Positions 19,017 through 31,395 of a DNA stretch of 64,000 bases are shown here, one piece after another. The stretch covers positions 1-64,000 of the forward strand of contig BBDR01000020.1 of the NCBI GenBank assembly GCA_001312405.1, read 5' to 3'. Positions within the stretch are counted from its first letter, which is position 1. Each line of letters starts with the position of its first letter. The notes beneath the pieces are model-generated. The model did not search any database and had not been told where the DNA came from. It worked only from the letters and a program-made list of their open reading frames with translations. Made by a program: the position numbers and the translations under genes. This DNA is from Clostridium sp. NkU-1. GTDB taxonomy: Bacteria > Bacillota_A > Clostridia > Lachnospirales > Lachnospiraceae.

Positions 19017-19782
19017 ACTACAAAACATCAATAAATATTATAATCAGGGAACGGTCAATGAGATGTGCCTGTTCCAGGACTTTAATCTCACCGTCAAAGA
19101 CCAGCAGTTCGTATCTGTGGTAGGGAGCAACGGCTCCGGCAAGACTTCCATGTTAAATATCATCTGCGGAAGCATTCCTTTAGACAGCGGTTCTATCCGG
19201 GTGGGCGGCACCGACATCACCAATATGCCGGAATTTAAGCGCCAGCGCCGCATCGGAAGAGTCTACCAGAATCCTGCCATGGGCACATGCCCCAATATGA
19301 CCATTCTTGAAAATATGGCTCTGGCTGATGCCAAGGGAAAACCCTTTAACCTTCTTCCGGGGACTAACAAGCAGCGGATATCCTATTACAGGGAACAGCT
19401 TCGTTTTCTTGGCCTTGGCTTAGAGAATAAACTCCATGTAAAGGTGGGAGTCCTTTCCGGCGGACAAAGGCAGGCCATGGCCCTTCTCATGTCCACCATG
19501 ACTCCCATTGAATTCCTGATCTTAGATGAGCACACCGCTGCCCTGGATCCAAAAACAGCCGAGAACATTATGGAGCTGACGGATAAGATTGTAAAGGAAA
19601 AACATTTAACCACCATCATGGTCACCCATAACCTCCGTCATGCGGTGGAATACGGAAACCGGCTGGTAATGATGCATCAGGGAACCGCCATCATTGATAA
19701 GGCGGGAAAAGAAAAAGAAAACCTCAATGTAGAAGATATTTTAGATAAGTTCAACGAAATAAGCATTGAATGCGGAAATTAG
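19009..19782 (+). CDS. trpZ: Tryptophan ABC transporter ATP-binding protein
   Basis: Intact, 257 aa. Walker A is GSNGSGKTS, the signature is LSGGQRQA, Walker B is FLILDEHTAALD, and the H-loop is MVTHNLRHA. The start overlaps the trpY end, so the two are translationally coupled. It powers uptake by TrpXY. A terminator follows 14 nt later and closes the operon. Confidence 0.9.
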   Translation: MLELQNINKYYNQGTVNEMCLFQDFNLTVKDQQFVSVVGSNGSGKTSMLNIICGSIPLDSGSIRVGGTDITNMPEFKRQRRIGRVYQNPAMGTCPNMTILENMALADAKGKPFNLLPGTNKQRISYYREQLRFLGLGLENKLHVKVGVLSGGQRQAMALLMSTMTPIEFLILDEHTAALDPKTAENIMELTDKIVKEKHLTTIMVTHNLRHAVEYGNRLVMMHQGTAIIDKAGKEKENLNVEDILDKFNEISIECGN

Positions 19783-19795
19783 AAATGAATGTTTC

Positions 19796-19845
19796 AAAGA
19801 GGTGCCGGCAATCGTTTACATCTATTGCCAGGCACCTCTTTATCA
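19796..19845. terminator. Terminator between convergent trpZ and GH4 genes
   Basis: An 11-bp stem, AAGAGGTGCC...GGCACCTCTT, with an inner GGCAA/TTGCC pair, followed by TATC. Confidence 0.8.
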
Positions 19846-19854
19846 ATAAATATC

Positions 19855-22805
<2,951 letters not shown>

Positions 22806-22978
22806 TTTCTAAACCATCCTCCCCATATTTTTTTTCAAGATATCTTGCGTGAGTTCATATTAACAATAACCGTAAATCTTTTCAATGGCTTTTGCCCATT
22901 TATGTCCCATGTGCAGTTTTAGATTATCCGCACAAAATTTGTGCGCCCGCACAGGATTTCTTTACCATTATTCACAAT

Positions 22979-23018
22979 AAAAAAAGCTGGGCCAGAAGTA
23001 CTGAGCCAGCTTTTACTG
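22979..23018. terminator. Terminator hairpin between RpiR gene and PTS operon
   Basis: The stem AAAAAGCTGG...CCAGCTTTT with an inner near-palindrome. On the minus strand it lies between the regulator's stop and the PTS start region. Confidence 0.75.
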
Positions 23019-23029
23019 TTTTTTGTCAA

Positions 23030-23804
23030 TCACAGTATTATATTATTTTTTTCCAACTGCTGTAAATACATGATATATTTAAAAAAACAATATTTCAGCC
23101 AGAATAAAATACTGGCTCATGCTCTCGCAGTTAATTCCGTTTTCCATCTTTATATTTTGAGTGGTGATATATAAATTCTGGTCACACATCCTGGCAATGG
23201 AATTATCTGATAGTTTTGTGATGGAAATGGAGGGGATTCCCTTTAATTTTATCTTTTTCGCATATTCAACTCCGGATTTTGTTTCACCGGACACTGATAT
23301 AATGACAATCAAATCCTCTTCTGTTGCATTTTTCAGCAAGATATTCATCTCACTCTCACCGTACAGTATGACGAAAAATTTATCCACCATGATAAAATTC
23401 CGTTTCAGTTCATTTGCAACCTCTACTTGTACAGTTCCTGTGCCATAGGCAAAGAGGCGTTTTGCCCTGTATATCATGCGACACATTTCCTGGGTATCCT
23501 TTTCCTTGATATCCCGGATCGTTTTGTAATAATTTTCACAAACATCATCAAGGCTGATATCCTTTGTATTAGCGATGCTGTCAAATTCCATCTTCAATCT
23601 TACTTTAAATTCCCCGAATCCCTCCAAAGACAGCTTCTGCATAAATCTGGAAATTGTAGTCCTTGAAACATTGCATTTCTTTGCCAGTTCATCACTGGAC
23701 ATCTCACAGCACTCCCGTTTATTGCCCCATATATATTTCCATATGTAAAGGTCGTTTTGATTCAGCCTGCTGTAATTGCTGTTAACCAATTCCTCTAATT
23801 TCAT
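23030..23804 (-). CDS. RpiR/MurR-family transcriptional regulator
   Basis: About 258 aa. The start is ATG 23804 (MKLEELVNSNYSRLN), 5 nt after GGGGG. The N-terminal HTH is SSDELAKKCNVSRTTISRFMQKL; the C-terminal SIS domain binds a phosphosugar (FAYGTGTVQVEVANEL, LIVIISVSGETKSGVEYAKK). The raw frame stops at 23079 in a T7 run; one T fewer extends it to 23030 (KYIMYLQQLEKNNIIL). It lies upstream of the PTS-GH4 pair on the same strand and probably senses a phosphorylated alpha-glucoside to control them. Confidence 0.85.
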
Positions 23805-24001
23805 ATATACCCCCTGCCTTTCAGGTAAAATTCCATCCCGATTATAACATCCTAAAAGTTTACTGTAAATATTAATGTATGCAGTAAGCAACATTACTAA
23901 TCTGGCGATTCCGGGAATAAAAACCCTAAGTCAGATAAAGGCCAGATGTTCATATGTATACACCCTTACACTGATTAAAGAATATGCTCCATAGAAAAGT
24001 C

Positions 24002-24062
24002 AACAATACCCTGGTAGTCAGCGCAAAAGAAAATCTGTGCCTGACTACCAGGGTATTGTTTC
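24002..24062 (-). terminator. Very stable 19-bp terminator hairpin
   Basis: 24002-24020 (AACAATACCCTGGTAGTCA) pairs perfectly with 24042-24060. It lies 2 bases past the stop of the kinase gene at 24065 and ends the eda-kdgK operon. Confidence 0.85.
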
Positions 24063-24064
24063 AT

Positions 24065-25090
24065 TTATCGGCTCATTTCACTTTGAGGACCTGTGGTGTT
24101 ATGATCCTTGATAATGGTATTGACCTCGCTTAAATCAGAAGTGGGAAGGTCACCGGGTATGGTATTCTTTAATGCAGCGGTGGCATTGCCGTATTGGACA
24201 GCCTTCATGCAATCGCCTCCGCTGCTTAATAAACCATAAAGAGCTCCTGAAATATAGGCATCTCCGCTTCCGATCCGGTCCACAACGTCAATATTGCGGT
24301 ACGGTTCTTCCTCGTAATACTCCTTTTTAGAAGCATCATAAATCACGGAACCAAAGGTGTGACTCTTTGGACTGTGGACGATTCTCTGCGTGGAAGCCAC
24401 CACGGAAATGGGATATTTCTCTGTAAAGCTCTTCATCATTTCTTTGGCTGTTCCCTCTTTCTTAAAGGTCAGCCTGGCCGTTTCTTCAGAACAGAAGAAA
24501 ATATCCACATAAGGAAGAATCTGTTCAATGCATTCCCTGGCTTCCTCACCGGTCCAGAGATTGCCCCGGAAATTCACATCAAAAGAAATGATAGTCCCCG
24601 TTTCCTTGAATTTCCTGATCATTTCAACGGCAGTATTTCTGGTGTTTTCACATAGAGCCAGGGTAATGCCTGTGGTGTGAAAACAAGTAGTTGCCTTATA
24701 CATTTCCTCCGGGAAAGAGGAAGTGCTGATTTGAACAAAGGAACTGTTCTTCCTGTCGTAAATGACCTTGGGCTTTCTTGGATATGCTCCGTATTCATAG
24801 TAATAAAGCCCGAGCCTTGCGTTGGAGCTATCATCATAGACAAAATAGTCATCGCTGATCCCGTAGGAGCGCACTTTGTTTTTCACAAAATTTCCTATGT
24901 CATTGGACGGAAGCTGAGTAACCACGCCAGTGTGAAGCCCTAGCAGGGAGGCGCCTACTGCAACGTTTAACTCTGCTCCTCCCACCTGCTTCTGAAAGGA
25001 ACTTCCCCGGACCAGACGTTCCACGCCCTCCGGAGACAAACGCAAAAGCAGTTCTCCCAGGCTCAATAAATCAAAAGGTCTGTCAATCAT
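24065..25090 (-). CDS. PfkB-family sugar kinase (KDG kinase paralog)
   Basis: Intact, 341 aa. The start is ATG 25090 (MIDRPFDLLSLGELLLRLSP) behind GGAGGT. PfkB motifs: GGAELNVAVGASLLG near the N-terminus and the catalytic DRIGSGDAYISGALYGLL near residue 285, with Asp in GSGD. It aligns along its length with the next gene upstream (25159-26190) but is clearly diverged, so it is a paralog with perhaps a different sugar-acid preference. It is the last gene of the eda-kdgK operon. Confidence 0.82.
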   Translation of the reverse strand: MIDRPFDLLSLGELLLRLSPEGVERLVRGSSFQKQVGGAELNVAVGASLLGLHTGVVTQLPSNDIGNFVKNKVRSYGISDDYFVYDDSSNARLGLYYYEYGAYPRKPKVIYDRKNSSFVQISTSSFPEEMYKATTCFHTTGITLALCENTRNTAVEMIRKFKETGTIISFDVNFRGNLWTGEEARECIEQILPYVDIFFCSEETARLTFKKEGTAKEMMKSFTEKYPISVVASTQRIVHSPKSHTFGSVIYDASKKEYYEEEPYRNIDVVDRIGSGDAYISGALYGLLSSGGDCMKAVQYGNATAALKNTIPGDLPTSDLSEVNTIIKDHNTTGPQSEMSR

Positions 25091-25158
25091 TTTGAACTTA
25101 CCTCCATCATTTTTAAAAAGGGAGCCATTGATCAATGACTCCCATCTCTTATCATAAA

Positions 25159-26190
25159 TTATCTCTGAACACGGCCTGAACCGTCGCCGCCAGCCAGAGT
25201 ATCCACGTCTTCTCTGGTTACCAGGTTGAAGTCTCCAGGAATGGTGTGCTTTAATGCAGATGCTGCAACACCAAATTCCAGAGCGCCCTTAAAGTCTTTG
25301 CCGTCAACCAGCCCGCAGATCACGCCTGCTGCGAAGGAATCACCACCGCCTACGCGGTCAACGATAGGGGTAACGCGGTATTTTCTGGAGTGGTAGAACT
25401 CACGGGTCGCGCCATCCATGATGCATGCAGACCAGCCGTTGTCGGAAGCTGAGTAGCTTTCACGCAGGGAGCTGATCACATATTTAAAGTTAAACTTATC
25501 AATCATCTGATTGAAGATGTCTACATAGCCCTGTAATTCCAGCTCACCGGAGGTTACATCGGTGTTGCCTGGCTTAAAGCCAAGAACCTTTTCTGCATCC
25601 TCTTCATTGCCGATGCAAACATCAACATACTGCATCAGGTTTGTCATAACTTTCTGAGCCTTCTCAGAAGACCATAATTTCTTACGGAAGTTTAAGTCTA
25701 CAGAAACTGTTACGCCATGAGCCTTGGCTGCCTTTAAAGCTGCCTCTGTCAATTCTGCTGCTTCATCGCTTACTGCCGGTGTGATTCCTGTGAAATGGAA
25801 CCAGTCTGCATCCTTAAAGATCTCGTCAAAATTAAAATCAGCTGCTGTTGCCGTAGCGATGGAGGAATGTGCCCTGTCATATACTACTGCAGACGCTCTC
25901 ATGGCAGAACCTGTCTCTAAATAGTAGATACCAAGTCTTTCGCCGCATTTTGCAATGTGCTTTGTTCCTACGTTGTATTTTCTTAAAGCAGCTACTGCAC
26001 ACTCACCGATGGGATTCTTAGGAACTGCTGTTACAAACTCCGTATCATGTCCATAGTTTGCCAGAGAAACAGCCACGTTAGCTTCACCGCCGCCGTAGTT
26101 TACATCAAACTCATCTGCCTGAATGAACTTCTCATTATTTGGGGTAGATAATCTTAACATGATCTCGCCCATGGTTACCAGTTTTGCCAT
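25159..26190 (-). CDS. kdgK: 2-dehydro-3-deoxygluconokinase (KDG kinase)
   Basis: It phosphorylates KDG to KDPG. Intact, 343 aa; ATG 26190 (MAKLVTMGEIMLRLSTP) follows AGGAGAG. PfkB signature 1 is NYGGGEANVAVSLANYG; signature 2 is DRVGGGDSFAAGVICGL with the catalytic Asp (GGGDS in place of the usual GAGD). RDRPF-type substrate-lid residues are less clear. Eda lies directly upstream, which fixes the pathway: KDG to KDPG to pyruvate and G3P. Confidence 0.9.
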   Translation of the reverse strand: MAKLVTMGEIMLRLSTPNNEKFIQADEFDVNYGGGEANVAVSLANYGHDTEFVTAVPKNPIGECAVAALRKYNVGTKHIAKCGERLGIYYLETGSAMRASAVVYDRAHSSIATATAADFNFDEIFKDADWFHFTGITPAVSDEAAELTEAALKAAKAHGVTVSVDLNFRKKLWSSEKAQKVMTNLMQYVDVCIGNEEDAEKVLGFKPGNTDVTSGELELQGYVDIFNQMIDKFNFKYVISSLRESYSASDNGWSACIMDGATREFYHSRKYRVTPIVDRVGGGDSFAAGVICGLVDGKDFKGALEFGVAASALKHTIPGDFNLVTREDVDTLAGGDGSGRVQR

Positions 26191-26251
26191 TTTGTATTCT
26201 CTCCTAAAATTCTATTATTAATTTTTATTATTAGTTTTTCTTAATCTGCGT

Positions 26252-26264
26252 GCCCCCAGGGGGC
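26252..26264. repeat. Intercistronic GC palindrome
   Basis: GCCCCC-A-GGGGGC lies between eda and kdgK in an otherwise AT-rich gap. It may be an RNA processing or stabilising hairpin. No T-tract follows. Confidence 0.45.
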
Positions 26265-26288
26265 CTTCTATGCCGGCTTCGCCGTCAT

Positions 26289-26939
26289 TCACCTTGCTGC
26301 TGCCACTGCCTCAACGAATTCCTTTGCCTTAGCTGTTACTGCTGCAAAATCACCTGTCTTAGCGCCCTTTGTTAAGCTGCTTCCGGTACCAACGGCATAG
26401 GCTCCTGCCTTGATCCACTTATCAACGTTGTCAACGTCAACACCGCCGGATGGCATGAAATCACCCTGGGGAAGAGGTCCTTTAAAGGAGCTGATCGCTT
26501 CCGGTCCCATGATGTTACCTGGGAAGATCTTGATGACGTCACAGCCGCACTCCAATGCGGTGATCGCTTCGGTAGGTGTCATAACGCCTGGAAGCATAGG
26601 CACTCTGTAACGGTTGCAAAGCTTGATCGTCTCAACATTTAAGCCTGGGCTTACTACGTAATTAGCGCCTGCAAGGATTGCTGCTCTTGCTGTCTCCGGA
26701 TCAAGAACAGTACCTGCTCCAATAACAACATCTTCATTTTTTCTATATTTTTCAGACATTTTTGCGATGAATTCAATTGGATTTCCTTCATCCATGGTCA
26801 TTGTGATTTCAATAAAATTGATGCCGCCTGCAATGATGGCGTCAACTACCTTTTCGCCCTGTTCAAAGTCCTTTGCACGAACAACAGCTACCAGACAGTC
26901 TTTTTTCATCTTTGATAAAACCTGTTCTTTTTTCATCAT
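26289..26939 (-). CDS. eda: KDPG/KHG aldolase
   Basis: It cleaves KDPG into pyruvate and glyceraldehyde-3-phosphate. Intact, 216 aa; ATG 26939 follows AAGGAGAG. The TIM-barrel motifs are VAVVRAKD, GINFIEITMTM with the catalytic Glu region, VIGAGTVLD, YVVSPGLN, PGVMTPTEA, and the Schiff-base Lys in DVIKIFPGN. First gene of the eda-kdgK-kinase operon, with a strong promoter and an IclR-type palindrome in its leader. Confidence 0.93.
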   Translation of the reverse strand: MMKKEQVLSKMKKDCLVAVVRAKDFEQGEKVVDAIIAGGINFIEITMTMDEGNPIEFIAKMSEKYRKNEDVVIGAGTVLDPETARAAILAGANYVVSPGLNVETIKLCNRYRVPMLPGVMTPTEAITALECGCDVIKIFPGNIMGPEAISSFKGPLPQGDFMPSGGVDVDNVDKWIKAGAYAVGTGSSLTKGAKTGDFAAVTAKAKEFVEAVAAAR

Positions 26940-26961
26940 CCTTCAACTCTCCTTCTTTATT

Positions 26962-26975
26962 TTCGTATATACGAA
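26962..26975. promoter_or_regulatory. Palindromic operator, copy 1 (IclR-type regulator)
   Basis: TTCGTATATACGAA is a perfect 14-bp palindrome, downstream of the predicted eda transcription start. The identical site at 27871-27884 lies upstream of the IclR gene. Two exact copies at the regulator and at its likely target make it a strong operator candidate. Confidence 0.85.
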
Positions 26976-27007
26976 TTAATTTCATATTTACGATTCCTAT
27001 ACTTGAA

Positions 27008-27036
27008 ATATTAATCGTTTCCTTCCATTTTGTCAA
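27008..27036 (-). promoter_or_regulatory. Sigma-A-type promoter of the eda-kdgK operon
   Basis: The minus strand has TTGACA (27036-27031), a 17-nt spacer and TAATAT (27013-27008). Confidence 0.9.
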
Positions 27037-27046
27037 CAGGTATTCC

Positions 27047-27808
27047 TTATATTTTTCCAAGAAAGCCTAACAAACGGGAAACCTCCATGCTCTTTTCGGA
27101 AACCAGCTTTCCCAAGGCCTCATAATCATTAGAAGGCTTATAAAGACTGGACACGCTGATGGCTCCAAGCACATTGCCATCCCGGTCAAAAACCGGGGCT
27201 CCCACACACTGCATATGCTCCTCCATCTCTCTGGCATCGAAAGCATAGCCTCTTTCCCGGACCTTTTTCAGTTCTTCAAGAAGCTGCCCCTTGTTCCTTA
27301 TGGTCCTCTCGGTGTACTGGGTGAATTTCAGCCGGTTGATCATCTGCTCTCTGGTCTCATCATCGCTGTAAGCAAGGATCACCTTTCCAAGGGAGGTACA
27401 GTACATGGGATTTTTGGAACCAACGGTGGCTGTGGTAATAATAGGGTTTTCCGGTTCGAACTTACATATGTATACCACATGATGATCCGACGGAATTCCA
27501 AAGAAGACTGTTTTTCCCACTTCCTTTGAAAATACCTTGAGTACCGGCTCTATGATCCCGATAAAATCCAGATTATTGGTATAGTTAATGCCGATGCGGT
27601 AGGACATCAGGCCTATGGTATAATTTTGCTTTTGTCCCCTGGCCACATTCACCATGCCCATCTCAGCAAGGGTTGTCACAATATCGTAGGCACTGGTCTT
27701 AGGCAGATTAAGCTTTTCACAGAGATCATCCAGAGTGGCGCCTTCCGGTGTTCTGGATATCAGTTTTAATATTTCTACAGTCCTTTGAGTCGTTCTGTTT
27801 AGTTTCAT
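27047..27808 (-). CDS. IclR-family transcriptional regulator (KdgR-like)
   Basis: Intact, 253 aa. The start is ATG 27808 (MKLNRTTQRTVEILKLIS). The winged HTH is ATLDDLCEKLNLPKTSAYDIVTTL; the C-terminal effector domain holds GKTVFFGIP, GKVILAYSDDETRE and GAISVSS. It sits just upstream of eda-kdgK on the same strand and has the same TTCGTATATACGAA palindrome upstream of its own start as in the eda leader. Inferred role: autoregulated repressor of KDG/KDPG catabolism, probably induced by KDG or a derivative. Confidence 0.88.
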   Translation of the reverse strand: MKLNRTTQRTVEILKLISRTPEGATLDDLCEKLNLPKTSAYDIVTTLAEMGMVNVARGQKQNYTIGLMSYRIGINYTNNLDFIGIIEPVLKVFSKEVGKTVFFGIPSDHHVVYICKFEPENPIITTATVGSKNPMYCTSLGKVILAYSDDETREQMINRLKFTQYTERTIRNKGQLLEELKKVRERGYAFDAREMEEHMQCVGAPVFDRDGNVLGAISVSSLYKPSNDYEALGKLVSEKSMEVSRLLGFLGKI

Positions 27809-27870
27809 GGCTTGGCCTCCATTTCTATGTCCTAGTATACTCCGGAAAACCGGAAAAAAAGCAAGATTAT

Positions 27871-27884
27871 TTCGTATATACGAA
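27871..27884. promoter_or_regulatory. Palindromic operator, copy 2 (IclR-type regulator)
   Basis: Identical to 26962-26975 and extended by one flanking T/A pair to TTTCGTATATACGAAA. It lies 63 bp upstream of the IclR start. Confidence 0.85.
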
Positions 27885-27889
27885 ACATT

Positions 27890-27903
27890 TGTAAGTATTT
27901 ACA
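27890..27903. promoter_or_regulatory. Candidate LacI-family operator, distal copy
   Basis: TGTAAGTATTTACA. Its reverse complement is exactly the site at 27992-28005, 102 bp away, so the same 14-mer occurs twice in opposite orientation. It lies between the IclR and LacI promoters, adjacent to the IclR palindrome. Confidence 0.75.
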
Positions 27904-27952
27904 AAAATATAGGGGCTTTATTGGGTATTTTGCGAAAATAAAAAATCAGGGA

Positions 27953-27981
27953 TTGTAATATTTATCATAATTATGTATAAT
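27953..27981 (+). promoter_or_regulatory. Promoter of the LacI-uxaC operon
   Basis: TTGTAA at 27953-27958, a 17-nt spacer and a perfect TATAAT at 27976-27981. Confidence 0.82.
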
Positions 27982-27991
27982 GAACTGGGTA

Positions 27992-28005
27992 TGTAAATAC
28001 TTACA
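27992..28005. promoter_or_regulatory. Candidate LacI-family operator, proximal copy
   Basis: TGTAAATACTTACA, overlapping the start of the transcript just after the -10 box. This is a classic place for repression. It is the exact reverse complement of 27890-27903. Confidence 0.78.
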
Positions 28006-28023
28006 ATTACGGAGGTGATGCTT

Positions 28024-29026
28024 TTGAATATCTATGATGTTTCCGAACATGCTCACGTATCGATTGCCACCGTTTCCCGCGTCATCAACGGAAATCCCAA
28101 TGTCAGCGAAAAGACCAGAAAACGGGTTCTCGACGTCATGGAGGAACTGGGTTATACCCCCAATGTATTCGCCAGAAGCCTGGGGCTAAATACCATGAAG
28201 ACCATTGGAATCATGTGCGCCGATTCTTCCGACCCATGGCTTGCAGAGGCCATTTACTTTCTGGAAAAGGAATTAAGGGGCAATGGTTACGATTCTCTCC
28301 TCTGCTGCACCGGCTATCTTCCTGAAACCAAGAAAAAAATATCTGGAACTTTTGCGTTCCAAACGGGTGGATGCCATCATCCTGACCGGTTCCCATTATA
28401 TAGAAGCAAAGCCAAAGGATAACGCCTATCTTCTGGAGGCGGCAAAGGATCTCCCCATTATGCTGGTCAACGGTCAGCTTGAGGGGGAACAGATCTACAG
28501 CACAGTCTGCGATGACCACGCCGCAGTCTACGATGCCACTTTACGGCTTTACCGTTCCGGCCGTTCTTCGGTGCTCTATCTTTATTCCGGAAATTCCTTC
28601 AGCAATTTCCACAAGCTTTCCGGCTACCGGGATGCCGTAAGAGATGCCGGTTTTATGATCCGGGACGAGCTTATGGTGCTTTGCAATAAGGACTTAGAAG
28701 CTGCCACGGAACGCCTGAACATGGTTTCCCATTCCGGTGTACATTTTGATGCTGTACTGGCTTCCGAGGATATTCTGGCCGTTGGAGCCGTAAAATATGC
28801 AGACAATGCGGGACTTAAGATTCCTCAGGATTTGAGCATCATCGGATACAATAATTCCATTCTGTCCAGGTGCACGACTCCGGAAATTACTTCTGTGGAC
28901 AATAAGGTGGAAGCCCTTTGTACCACCACCGTAAACACCTTAATGAAGGTGCTTGAGGTGGGAAACGTGCCGGTAAAGACCACCATCACTCCGGAGCTGA
29001 TAAAACGAGGTACCACTAATTTTTAA
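28024..29026 (+). CDS. LacI-family transcriptional regulator (frameshifted)
   Basis: About 334 aa. TTG 28024 (MNIYDVSEHAHVSIATVSRVING) is preferred because GGAGG lies 8 nt upstream; the ATG at 28018 is too close. The LacI HTH is IYDVSEHAHVSIATVSRVI with hinge GYTPNVFARSLG. The sugar-binding domain has KTIGIMCADSS, FDAVLASEDILAVGAV and ISIIGYNN-type sequence (LSIIGYNNSI). One indel at an A6-7 run near 28333 breaks it (KKKYLELLRSKRVDAIILTG after repair). It lies upstream of uxaC and probably controls it and itself through the two 14-mer sites. Confidence 0.87.
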
Positions 29027-29055
29027 TTTCACATATTCAAGGAGGACTCTCTAAC

Positions 29056-30460
29056 ATGAAACAGTTTATGGACAAGGATTTTTTTACTGTCTACCGATTC
29101 AGCGAAAAAGCTTTATCACACTTATGCAGAAAACATGCCTATCGTAGACTACCACTGCCATATCAACCCTCAGGAAATCTATGAAGACCGTAAGTTTGAT
29201 ACCATTACCCAGGTATGGTTAGGCGGCGATCATTACAAATGGCGTCAGATGCGTTCCTGCGGCGTGGATGAAAGATATATTACAGGGGATGCTTCCGACC
29301 GTGAGAAATTCCAGAAATGGGCAGAAATCCTGCCAAAACTGATCGGCAATCCGCTCTACCACTGGAGCCATTTAGAGCTTCAGAGATATTTCGGCTATAC
29401 CGGCCATTTAAGCGGCAATACAGCGGAAGAGGTATGGAATCTGTGCAATCAAAAGCTTCAGGAAGATTCCATGAGCGTCCGCAGCTTAATCAGGCAGTCA
29501 GGTGTCAAGCTGATCTGCACCACCGACGATCCTGCAGATACCCTGGAGTGGCATAAGAAAATTGCCGCTGATTCAACCTTTGAAGTAAAGGTGCTTCCTG
29601 CCTGGAGACCTGACAAAGCCATGAACATCGAAAAACCGGATTTTGCAGCCTATATGGCAAAGTTATCTGTTGTCAGCGGCGTGGAAATCAAGGATTTCGC
29701 TTCCTTAAAGACCGCTTTAAAAAACCGCATGGAATTTTTCGCAAGCCAGGGCTGCGGCGTATCCGACCATGCCCTTGAATATGTTATGTATGCTCCTGCT
29801 GATGAGGCAGAGCTTGATACGATCTTTGCAAACGGACTTTCAGGCAAGACAATCTCAAAAGAGGATGAGTTGAAATACAAGACCGCCTTCATGCTGTTTG
29901 CTGCAAAGGAATACAACCGAATGGGCTGGGTGATGCAGCTTCATTACGGCTGCAAGCGTGACAACAATGCCATGGCGTTTGAAAAGCTGGGACCTGACAC
30001 TGGTTTCGACTGCATCAACAACTACGCTCCTTCCGCCCAGATGGCTGATTTCTTAAACGCATTGAGCGCAACCGATGAGGTTCCCAAAACCATCATCTAT
30101 TCCTTAAATCCCAATGACAATGCCTCCATCGGCACCATCCTGGGCTGCTTCCAGAGTAGATTCCCCGGAAAGATCCAGCAGGGCTCCGCATGGTGGTTCA
30201 ACGATCACAAGACCGGCATGACCGAGCAGATGATCTCCCTGGCAAACTTGGGCTGCCTTGGTAACTTTATCGGAATGCTCACCGATTCCAGAAGCTTCTT
30301 ATCCTATACCAGACACGAATACTTCCGCAGAATCCTCTGCGAGCTGGTCGGCGGATGGGTGGAAAACGGAGAATATCCAGATGATCCGGAGGCCTTAAAA
30401 GAAATCATTGAGGGAATTTCCTATAATAATGCTGTAAAGTATTTTAATTTTGAAATTTAA
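29056..30460 (+). CDS. uxaC: Glucuronate isomerase (frameshifted near N-terminus)
   Basis: It converts D-glucuronate to fructuronate and galacturonate to tagaturonate. About 467 aa; ATG 29056 follows AAGGAGG. One extra T in a T7 run near 29080 breaks the start; repaired it reads [37 protein letters not shown]. The metal motif is YHCHINP; WWFNDHKTGM and HYGCKRDNN are family signatures. Its product feeds the KDG/KDPG enzymes encoded at 24-27 kb, although the fructuronate reductase and mannonate dehydratase steps are not in this window. Confidence 0.93.
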
Positions 30461-30548
30461 TCCCAGGGACAGAATGTAGGCTTCCACCATTCTCCCGCCA
30501 GGCTTTTCATGGAAGAGGACTATTGCCTCTTACATATTTCAACGGAAA

Positions 30549-30592
30549 AAGGAGCTCGATCCTTTCGCAAAAGATCGAACTCCTTTTTATTT
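30549..30592. terminator. Terminator between convergent uxaC and rnfB
   Basis: AAGGAGcTCGATC...GATCGAaCTCCTT stem, followed by TTTATTTT. Confidence 0.85.
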
Positions 30593-31380
30593 TACTGAAT
30601 CACCTTAACTGGACATTTTTCAGCGCATTTTCCGCAATTCGTACATTTCTCATAGTCAATCACAGCAACATTGTTATCCATGTGAATGGCGTCAAATTCA
30701 CACTGCTTTGTACACAGCATACAACCAATACAGCCAGCCTCACACTTGGCCTTCACATCCTTGCCCCTGTCATGGGAATTACACTGAACCAGATGCTTTG
30801 CCTTGTACGGAACCAGGTCAATGAGATGGTTGGGGCAGGAAGAAACACATTTGCCGCAGGCTACGCATTTCTCCTTATCCACCACTGCTATTCCGTCAAC
30901 TACATGGATGGCGTCAAATTCACAGGCCTTTACACAGGAGCCGTATCCCATACAGCCATAGACACAGGCCTTTTCACCGGAGCCGGGAACCACCGAGATC
31001 ATCCGGCAGTCGTCAATTCCGTAATAATTATACTGAACCTTTGTCTTATCGCAGGTTCCTTTACATTTTACAAAAGCAACCTTCTTTTCCGCGGAACCGG
31101 CTGAAACTCCCATGATCTCTCCGATCCGCTCCGCTACTGCTGCACCGCCCACCGGACAGGCGGAAACATCTGCCTGGCCCAGTGCAATGGCCTTAGCCAG
31201 CGCGTCACAGCCTGCATATCCGCAGCCGCCGCAGTTGTTACCCGGAAGCTCATTACGGACAAGGATCTCTTTTTCATCAACCTCTACTTTAAACTTTTCG
31301 CTGGCAATACCCAAGAACACACCGATCAAAATACCGATGATGCCTACAACGGCTGCCGCAAATACAATACCTGTTACCAT
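30592..31380 (-). CDS. rnfB: Rnf complex subunit B (Fe-S protein)
   Basis: Intact, 262 aa. One N-terminal membrane helix (MVTGIVFAAAVVGIIGILIGVFLG) is followed by the 4Fe-4S domain NNCGGCGYAGCDAL and several ferredoxin clusters: CVYGCMGYGSCVKAC, CVACGKCVSSCP, CIGCMLCTKQC and CTNCGKCAEKCP. RnfB is thought to accept electrons from ferredoxin and feed the membrane complex. Last gene of rnfCDGEAB. Confidence 0.95.
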   Translation of the reverse strand: MVTGIVFAAAVVGIIGILIGVFLGIASEKFKVEVDEKEILVRNELPGNNCGGCGYAGCDALAKAIALGQADVSACPVGGAAVAERIGEIMGVSAGSAEKKVAFVKCKGTCDKTKVQYNYYGIDDCRMISVVPGSGEKACVYGCMGYGSCVKACEFDAIHVVDGIAVVDKEKCVACGKCVSSCPNHLIDLVPYKAKHLVQCNSHDRGKDVKAKCEAGCIGCMLCTKQCEFDAIHMDNNVAVIDYEKCTNCGKCAEKCPVKVIQ

Positions 31381-31395
31381 TCTTTCGTCTCCTCC

